Positions 58,346 to 64,000 of a DNA stretch of 64,000 bases are shown here, in pieces (position 1 is the first letter of the stretch; every line of letters begins with the position of its first letter). Origin of the DNA: Melaminivora sp034675505 (GTDB lineage Bacteria > Pseudomonadota > Gammaproteobacteria > Burkholderiales > Burkholderiaceae_C); the NCBI GenBank assembly GCA_034675505.1, contig JAUCDD010000018.1:62001-126000 (forward strand). Direction: 5' to 3'. The notes under the pieces are model-generated. The model was not told the DNA's origin. It was given only the letters and a program-made list of their open reading frames with translations, and ran no database searches. The position numbers were made by a program, and so were the translations under genes.

Positions 58346-60355
58346 TCAGGCCACCGGCCGCGTCCGGTAGAACTGCATGGGCTGCTCCGCCATCTGCCGT
58401 GCGTGCTGGTTCAGCACCGACTTCTTCATCCTGCCCACCACGTGCATCTCGCAGGGCTTGCAGTCGAAGCGCAGGGTCAGCTTTTCCTTGCCGTTGATGA
58501 GCTGCAGCGGCTCGGCCTTGATGGTGCCCTTCACGCCGATCACGCCCTTGGCCTGCTTGGGGCACAGGCTCATGGAAAAGCGCACGCAGTGCTTGGTGAT
58601 CATCAGGCTGACCTCGCCTTCCTCCTCTTTCGATTCGTAGGCGGCGGCTATGACCTTCACGCCGTGGCGCGCGTAGAAGTCGTGCGCCTTGTGGTTGAAG
58701 ACGTTGGCCAGGTAGGTCAGCGTGTCTTCGGGGAAGGGCACGGGCGGCTCGACCGGGGCCGCGCGGGGCAGGCGCACGAAGCCGGCGGCGCGGGCCGCTT
58801 CCAGCTGCGCCAGGGCGCCCCGGCGCAGCTGGTTCAGGGCGGATGCGGGCACGAACCAGGGCTGCGACAGCTGCAGGCTGATGTCGTGCGCGGCGAACAG
58901 CGTGGCGCCGAAGCGGCCCAGCTGCTCGCGCAGCGTGGCCTCGGCACGGGCAGGGTCGGCGGCGCGCTCGCGGGCGTGGCAAACGGCGGCGCTGCCGGTG
59001 AAGCCGTCCTCGTCGGTCAGCGTCAGGGCAAAGCCGTCCGGCACCTCCGACAGCTGCGCCCACAGGCCGATGCGGCGGTCGCTGGATTTTTTGGCAAGCG
59101 TGCGCACCCAGTCCATGTCGCGGTTGCGGTTGATCTCCAGGCCCTTGCGCAGGTCTTTGAAGCCGGCGATCGGGTCCTTGGGAAACACGCGCCAGCGGCC
59201 GGCCTTGGCGTCCACGCACTCGGCGCGGTTGATGTGTACGCCCACCAGCTCCTTTTGCAAGTCCCAGTAGCACAGGCCGTCGCCGTTGTGCAGCACGGTG
59301 GCGGGCTCGCTCAGCTCCAGCTCGAACCATTGCTCGCCGGCCTTCGCGCTGCCCACGCGCGTGACCCAGCCGATGGCGCGCCCGGGCGTCTTGGGCGTGT
59401 CGAAGGCGCCGATGTCGTCCTTGCGGCCGTTCACGAAGTAGTCGGTGAACTCGCGGTTGAAGTTCTGGTCGGGGTCGGGCGTGAAGGCGAACGTGGTGCG
59501 GCCCGACGAGGACCGCGCCAGCGGCGCGCCCGACAGTTCGCGCTCCTCGATGATCTCGTCCAGCAGCTTGCGGTAGTGGGCGGTGATGTTCTTCACGTAG
59601 CCCAGGTCCTTGTAGCGCCCCTCGATCTTGAAGCTGCGCACGCCGGCGTCGATCAGCGCGCGCAGGTTGTCGCTCTGGTTGTTGTCCTTCATCGACAGCA
59701 CGTGCTTTTCGTGCGCCAGGATGCGGCCCTGGCCGTCCAGCACCTCGTAGGGCAGGCGGCAGGCCTGGTTGCAGTCGCCCCGGTTGGCGCTGCGCCCGGT
59801 GTGGGCGTGGCTGATGAAGCACTGGCCCGAGTAGGCCACGCACAAGGCGCCGTGCACGAAGTATTCGATGGTGGTGCGCCCGGCGTCCGTGGCGGCGCGG
59901 ATGGCCGCGATCTGGGCCAGGTCCAGCTCGCGCGCCAGCACGATCTGCGACAGGCCCGCGTCCTGCAGAAAGCGCGCCTTCTCCGGCGTGCGGATGTCCG
60001 TCTGCGTGCTGGCGTGCAGCTGGATGGGCGGCAGGTCCAGCTCCAGCAGGCCCATGTCCTGGATGATGAGCGCGTCCGCGCCGGCCTCGTACACCTGCCA
60101 GGCCATCTTGCGCGCGTCCTCCAGCTCGTCGTCGCGCAGGATGGTGTTGAGCGTGATGAAGATGCGGCTGTTGAACCGGTGGGCGTGGGCAATCAGGCGC
60201 TCCAGCTCGCGCAGCTCGTTGCCCGCCGTGGCGCGCGCGCCGAAGGCCGGGCCGCCGATGTAGACGGCGTCGGCGCCGTGGTTCACGGCCTCGATGCCGA
60301 TGTCGGCATCGCGGGCGGGCGAGAGCAGTTCGATCTGGTGGGGCAGCAGGGACAT
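58346..60355 (-). CDS. rlhA: Peptidase U32 family protein, RlhA-like (23S rRNA hydroxylation)
   Basis: A 669-residue U32-family protein. The family signature is present as IEYFVHGALCVAYSGQC (about residues 163-179), with further cysteines in CNQACRLPYEV that complete a cluster-like set. The size, with a long C-terminal region containing CVRFSMSLCPKQ and FDCKPCEMHV, matches E. coli RlhA (YdcP), which hydroxylates C2501 of 23S rRNA, better than the 450-residue TrhP. Despite the name, protease activity is not expected. ATG 60355 directly precedes LLPHQIELLSPARD. Divergent from gltS. Confidence 0.85.
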   Translation of the reverse strand: MSLLPHQIELLSPARDADIGIEAVNHGADAVYIGGPAFGARATAGNELRELERLIAHAHRFNSRIFITLNTILRDDELEDARKMAWQVYEAGADALIIQDMGLLELDLPPIQLHASTQTDIRTPEKARFLQDAGLSQIVLARELDLAQIAAIRAATDAGRTTIEYFVHGALCVAYSGQCFISHAHTGRSANRGDCNQACRLPYEVLDGQGRILAHEKHVLSMKDNNQSDNLRALIDAGVRSFKIEGRYKDLGYVKNITAHYRKLLDEIIEERELSGAPLARSSSGRTTFAFTPDPDQNFNREFTDYFVNGRKDDIGAFDTPKTPGRAIGWVTRVGSAKAGEQWFELELSEPATVLHNGDGLCYWDLQKELVGVHINRAECVDAKAGRWRVFPKDPIAGFKDLRKGLEINRNRDMDWVRTLAKKSSDRRIGLWAQLSEVPDGFALTLTDEDGFTGSAAVCHARERAADPARAEATLREQLGRFGATLFAAHDISLQLSQPWFVPASALNQLRRGALAQLEAARAAGFVRLPRAAPVEPPVPFPEDTLTYLANVFNHKAHDFYARHGVKVIAAAYESKEEEGEVSLMITKHCVRFSMSLCPKQAKGVIGVKGTIKAEPLQLINGKEKLTLRFDCKPCEMHVVGRMKKSVLNQHARQMAEQPMQFYRTRPVA

Positions 60356-60551
60356 AGGGCGGGGATTATCCCAGCGCTGGTTTTTGCCCGTTTGCGCAGG
60401 GGCGGCGCGGCGCCGGGCCTGCGGCACAATCGCGGGTTTTCCCTGATGCGTGGCGGCGGTGCTGCCGCCTGCCTGCCCGCCTGCATGGCGGCGCTGCCGC
60501 GCCGGCATAGGATGGCGGCCACCGCCCGCGCGCATCGCTCCAATACAGACC

Positions 60552-61766
60552 ATGGCCATCCAGTTCGGCACCTACTACACCCTGATCCTTGCCGCCATCG
60601 TGTTGCTGGTGGGCAAATTCATGGTCCAGCGCATCCGCTGGCTGCGCGAGTTCAACATCCCCGAGCCGGTGGCTGGCGGCCTGGTGGCGGCGCTGCTCTC
60701 CTGGGGGCTGAACCTGGCCACGGGCGTGCAGCCGTCGTTCGACACCAGCCTGCAGACGGCCTTCATGCTGGTGTTCTTCTCCTCCATCGGGCTGAGCGCC
60801 AACTTCGCCAAGCTGCGCGAAGGCGGCATGGGGCTGATCGTGTTCCTGCTGGTGGTGATCGTGTTCATCGTGGTGCAAAACAGCGTCGGCGTGGCGCTGG
60901 CCAGCGCGCTGGGGCTGGACCCGCTGATCGGCCTGATCGCAGGCTCCATCACCCTGGTGGGCGGCCACGGCACGGCCGGCGCCTGGGGCCAGGTGCTGGA
61001 GACCCAGCACGGCATCCGCGGCGCCGTCACGCTGGGCATCGCCTGCGCCACCTTCGGCCTGGTGATCGGCGGTCTGATCGGCGGGCCGCTGGCCAAGTGG
61101 CTGATCCAGCGCAATCGCCTGCACGGCCCGCAGGGCGACGGCAACCACGGCGCGCTGGAGGCGGGCACGCCCAACTTCGAGTTCCCGCACAAGACGCGCC
61201 TGATCACCGCCGACGCCACCATCGAGACCCTGGCGCTGTTCGCCGGCTGCCTGGCGTTCGCCGAGTTCATGACGCACTTCACGGCCGGCACGGCGGTGCA
61301 GCTGCCGACTTTCGTCTGGGCGCTGGGCGGCGGCGTGCTGATCCGTAATGCGCTGGACTACGTCTTCAATTTCGAGGTCTTCGACCGGGCCATCGACGTG
61401 TTCGGCAACGCCGGGCTGTCGATCTACCTGGCGATCGCGCTGCTGTCACTCAAGCTGTGGGAGCTGGCCGGCCTGGCCGGGCCGCTGGTCATCATCCTGG
61501 GCGTGCAGACGCTTGTGATGGCGGCCTACGCCGGCTTCATCACCTTCCGCGTCATGGGGCGCAACTACGATGCGGCCGTGCTGTGCGCCGGCCACTGCGG
61601 CTTCGGCATGGGCGCCACGCCCACGGCGGTGGCCAACATGCAGGCCATCACCAACCAGTACGGCGCATCGCATAAGGCGTTTTTGATCGTGCCCATGGTG
61701 GGCGCATCTTTCATCGACCTGGTGAACGCCGTGGCCATCCAGGTGTTCATCAAGCTGTTCGGCTGA
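60552..61766 (+). CDS. gltS: Sodium/glutamate symporter
   Basis: A 404-residue inner-membrane Na+/glutamate symporter of the ESS family. About ten hydrophobic segments are visible, with the two family pore motifs ITLVGGHGTAGAWG near residue 140 and HCGFGMGATPTAVANM near residue 345. ATG 60552 lies before the first segment; a CACAAT box near 60425 may be a promoter element. A small membrane protein gene follows 21 bases downstream. Confidence 0.94.
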   Translation: MAIQFGTYYTLILAAIVLLVGKFMVQRIRWLREFNIPEPVAGGLVAALLSWGLNLATGVQPSFDTSLQTAFMLVFFSSIGLSANFAKLREGGMGLIVFLLVVIVFIVVQNSVGVALASALGLDPLIGLIAGSITLVGGHGTAGAWGQVLETQHGIRGAVTLGIACATFGLVIGGLIGGPLAKWLIQRNRLHGPQGDGNHGALEAGTPNFEFPHKTRLITADATIETLALFAGCLAFAEFMTHFTAGTAVQLPTFVWALGGGVLIRNALDYVFNFEVFDRAIDVFGNAGLSIYLAIALLSLKLWELAGLAGPLVIILGVQTLVMAAYAGFITFRVMGRNYDAAVLCAGHCGFGMGATPTAVANMQAITNQYGASHKAFLIVPMVGASFIDLVNAVAIQVFIKLFG

Positions 61767-61787
61767 CACGCCGCAAGGGAGCAGGCC

Positions 61788-62025
61788 ATGCGCATGGGTT
61801 TCGGGTTGATCGCGCTGTTGCTGGCGCTGGCCATCGCGGCGGTGCTGGCCAAAAAGCAGCTGGGGGCCACGCGCGTGGCGGTGCCGCCGGTGCTGCAGCC
61901 GGCGGCGGACCCCGGCGTCGGCCCCCACGGTGCGTGCGCAAAGCCAGCAGGTGCAGCAGCAGGTGCGCGAGCAGGTCGAGGCCCTGATGCGGCAAACGCG
62001 GCCAAATCCGGACGATTCTCAGTGA
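61788..62025 (+). CDS. Small membrane protein of unknown function, apparent frameshift
   Basis: AAGGGAG precedes ATG 61788. The product starts with one transmembrane segment (GLIALLLALAIAAVLAKKQL) and should end with a polar Gln-rich tail (RAQSQQVQQQVREQVEALM ... PNPDDSQ), but that tail is in another frame. Removing one C from the run 61922-61926 joins both into about 78 residues. No family recognised. Its stop falls inside the dispersed repeat in front of tadA. Possibly co-transcribed with gltS. Confidence 0.6.
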
Positions 62026-62076
62026 AATCGGGCTGTTGCCGGCGCCAATAGACGGCCTCTAGCTATAAAAAAATGA
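62021..62076 (-). repeat. Dispersed ~60-bp repeat, copy J (before and over the tadA start)
   Basis: Minus strand: ATTTTTTTATAGCTAGAGGC, then TATTGGCGCCGGC and GATTTCACT. It covers the stop of the preceding small gene and the start codon of tadA, leaving no normal Shine-Dalgarno before tadA. Confidence 0.75.
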
Positions 62077-63281
62077 GTGAACAGGGCGACCTCGCGCACG
62101 ACGAGCACTGGATGCGGCTGGCGCTGGCGCAGGCCGAGTGCGCGCGCCAGGCGGGCGAGGTGCCCGTGGGCGCGGTGCTGGTGCGCGGCGGCCAGCTGCT
62201 GGCCAGCGGCCGCAACGCCCCGCTGGCCAGCTGCGACCCCAGCGCCCACGCCGAGATGGCGGCGCTGCGCGCCGGCGCGCAGGCGCTGGGCAACTACCGG
62301 CTGTCCGGCTGCACGCTGTACGTCACGCTGGAGCCCTGCGCCATGTGCGCCGGCGCGCTCCTGCACGCGCGCGTGGACCGGGTGGTCTTCGGCGCGCGCG
62401 ACCCCAAGACCGGCGTCGCCGGCTCGGTGCTGGACCTGTTTGCCGAGCCGCGCCTGAACCACCACACGCGGGTGGCAGGCGGGGTGCTGGCGCACGAGTG
62501 CGGCGCGCTGCTGGCCGACTTCTTTCGCCAGCGGCGCCAGGCGCAGCGCGCGCCGCACCCGCTGCGCCAGGACGCGCTGCGCACGCCCGAAGCACGCTTC
62601 GCCGCCCTGGGCGCGCCCGGGCACTACGTGAGCGACCTGCCCGCGCTGGCCGGGCTGCGGCTGCACTACGTGGCCAGCGATGCGGCGCCGGCGCAGGCAC
62701 CGCTATGGCTGCTGGTGCACGCGGCCGGCGGCTGGACGCACGGCCTGCGCCACCTGATCGGCGCGCTGGCCGCCGCCGGCCAGCGCGTTCTGGCGCCGGA
62801 TTTGATCGGCTTTGGCCGCAGCGACAAGCCCAAGAGGGAATCCGCGCACACGCCGCAGTGGCACCGCCAGGTGCTGGCCGAGCTGCTGCAGCGGCTGGAC
62901 GCGCAGCGCGTGGTGCTGGTGGCCCAGGGCGCGCCCTGGGCACTGGCGCTCGCGCAGCCGCAGCGCGTGTGCGGCGTGCTGCAGCTCGACGCCGGCGCCG
63001 CCGCCGCGCCCGGCGACGCGCCGTACCCCGATGCCGGCCACCGCGCCGGCCCGCGCGCGCTGGCGCGCTGGCCGGCCGATGGCGGCCCGGCAGCGCCCGG
63101 CCAGGCGCTGGCAGCGCTGCGGGCCGGCGGATGGGGCGGCGCCGCAGCGCACGCGCGTGAACTGGGCGCCGGCCCGGGATGCCTGGACAGCCCGCAGGCC
63201 GCCGCCGCGCTGGTGCAGGCGGCCGTGCCATACTTTTTCCCTTCCAGCCCCCCGCCCACGGAGCAGGCGCCCCGCGCCTGA
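62073..63281 (+). CDS. tadA: TadA tRNA adenosine deaminase fused to alpha/beta-hydrolase-like domain
   Basis: Residues 1-155 are a complete TadA, which makes inosine at tRNA wobble position 34: zinc and catalytic motifs HAE (59-61) and PCAMC (88-92) are intact. Residues about 185-395 form an alpha/beta-hydrolase-like domain of haloalkane-dehalogenase type (LVHAAGGW, RVLAPDLIGFGRSDKPK, VVLVAQGAPWALALA). At the nucleophile elbow, where homologues have a catalytic Asp or Ser, this protein has Gly286, so the second domain is probably inactive. Total 402 residues against about 165 for stand-alone TadA. ATG 62073 lies inside a dispersed repeat with no clear ribosome-binding site. Confidence 0.9.
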   Translation: MSEQGDLAHDEHWMRLALAQAECARQAGEVPVGAVLVRGGQLLASGRNAPLASCDPSAHAEMAALRAGAQALGNYRLSGCTLYVTLEPCAMCAGALLHARVDRVVFGARDPKTGVAGSVLDLFAEPRLNHHTRVAGGVLAHECGALLADFFRQRRQAQRAPHPLRQDALRTPEARFAALGAPGHYVSDLPALAGLRLHYVASDAAPAQAPLWLLVHAAGGWTHGLRHLIGALAAAGQRVLAPDLIGFGRSDKPKRESAHTPQWHRQVLAELLQRLDAQRVVLVAQGAPWALALAQPQRVCGVLQLDAGAAAAPGDAPYPDAGHRAGPRALARWPADGGPAAPGQALAALRAGGWGGAAAHARELGAGPGCLDSPQAAAALVQAAVPYFFPSSPPPTEQAPRA

Positions 63282-63289
63282 GCATCGCC

Positions 63290-64000
63290 TTGCCGCACGA
63301 CCATCCCAGCCACGAGCACGACCACGACCACGCCGCCTGCGGCCACCACCACGGGCCCCGGCACATCTATGTCTATTCGCCCTCGGGGGCGGTGCGCGAC
63401 AAGGCGGCCTTTCGCCGCGGCATCAAGCGCCTGCAGGCCATGGGCCACCAGGTCGAAGTGGACCCGGACGCCCTGGCCAGCCACACCCGATTTGCCGGCG
63501 ACGACGCCACCCGCCTGGCCGCCATCCACCGCGCGGCCGCCAGCGGCGCCGATGTGGCGCTCATCAGCCGCGGGGGCTACGGCCTCACGCGGCTCCTGCC
63601 GGCCATCGACTACGCGGCGCTGGCGCGCGCGGCCGAGCGCGGCCTGCGCCTGGTGGGCGTGAGCGACTTCACGGCGCTGCAGCTGGCGCTGCTGGCGCGC
63701 ACCGGCGCCACCAGCTGGGCCGGGCCGGCGCTGGTGGGCGACCTGGGCGTCGCGGGCGAGCCCGACGAGATCATGCTGGCCTGCCTTCAGGATCTGCTCA
63801 CCGGCCACGGCGAGGGCAGCGGCTGGCGCATGGCGCGCGAAAAGCCCCGCGCCGACGGCAGCCCGGCCGTGCCCGACCTGTACGTGCAGCAGGCGCCGCT
63901 GTGGGGCGGCAACCTGGCCGTGCTGTGCTCGCTGGTGGGCACGCCTTATCTGCCACAGGTCGAGGGCGGCGTCCTGTTCCTGGAGGACGTGGGCGAACAC
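63290..64000 (+). CDS. ldcA: Muramoyltetrapeptide (LD-) carboxypeptidase, S66 family; 3' end missing
   Basis: N-terminal 237 codons of an S66-family LD-carboxypeptidase, which trims recycled cell-wall tetrapeptides; the gene runs off the window. Family blocks: HIYVYSPSGAVRDK, ALISRGGYGLTRLLPAIDY, nucleophile Ser in VGVSDFTALQ, LWGGNLAVLCSLVGTP and FLEDVGEH. There is no ATG: TTG 63290 is the best start, and a CTG at 63278 overlapping the tadA stop is an alternative. Either start adds an unusual His/Asp-rich leader (HPSHEHDHDHAACGHHH) before the enzyme, possibly metal-binding. Confidence 0.9.
   Translation, partial: MPHDHPSHEHDHDHAACGHHHGPRHIYVYSPSGAVRDKAAFRRGIKRLQAMGHQVEVDPDALASHTRFAGDDATRLAAIHRAAASGADVALISRGGYGLTRLLPAIDYAALARAAERGLRLVGVSDFTALQLALLARTGATSWAGPALVGDLGVAGEPDEIMLACLQDLLTGHGEGSGWRMAREKPRADGSPAVPDLYVQQAPLWGGNLAVLCSLVGTPYLPQVEGGVLFLEDVGEH

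Overview
The window is very GC-rich (about 70%), gene-dense DNA. It most resembles a betaproteobacterium of the Burkholderiales, family Comamonadaceae (an Acidovorax/Alicycliphilus/Melaminivora-like relative). That placement is an inference from gene content, protein style, and the short dispersed repeats that punctuate the sequence; no database search was possible. It looks like core chromosome: no transposase, integrase, phage gene, CRISPR array or rRNA operon was found.

Layout. 0-7 kb: aspartate kinase (lysC), tRNA-Ser(GCU), a YihY-type membrane protein, a UvrA2-type ATPase and a D-2-hydroxyacid dehydrogenase. 7-12 kb: methyltransferase, MFS transporter, membrane-anchored metallophosphoesterase and an acyl-CoA synthetase. 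12-18.7 kb: giant RNA helicase hrpA, a small frameshifted gene, and lexA divergent from an L-asparaginase with two back-to-back SOS boxes between them. 18.7-22.7 kb: a leftward envelope cluster exbB-exbD-lpxK-Trm112-like-kdsB followed by adk, divergent from xseA. 24.5-30 kb: Fe-superoxide dismutase, monomeric isocitrate dehydrogenase (idh), a secreted DUF192 protein, a small basic exported protein, and the dimeric isocitrate dehydrogenase (icd). 30-34 kb: two tandem tRNA-Asn, a DUF454 protein, glnD and map. 34-43 kb: purL, a MarC-family protein, an MgtA-type P-type ATPase and a DUF808 protein. 43-45.5 kb: ergothioneine genes egtD-egtB. 45.7-55.2 kb: a complete MdtABC-type RND efflux operon with its outer-membrane lipoprotein. 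55-64 kb: O-acetylhomoserine sulfhydrylase, a 3'-5' exonuclease, a RhuM-Fic gene, a U32 family (RlhA-like) gene, gltS, a small membrane protein, a TadA fused to a degenerate alpha/beta hydrolase, and an LD-carboxypeptidase cut by the window end.

Three things stand out. (1) A family of about 60-bp, relatively AT-rich repeats (consensus near TTTTGATAGCTGC ... GGCGCCGGC ... CAAAAACG) occurs about ten times. Five copies lie in frame inside genes (hrpA, lpxK, purL, mdtB, and the signal peptide of the efflux lipoprotein), and one covers the start region of tadA. (2) A separate G/C-rich palindromic element is translated inside hrpA and forms the C-terminus of mdtB. (3) Eight genes, including the normally essential lpxK and the core gene purL, are each interrupted by a single-base indel, mostly in homopolymers. 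This most likely reflects errors in the assembly rather than biology, and those genes are annotated across the break.
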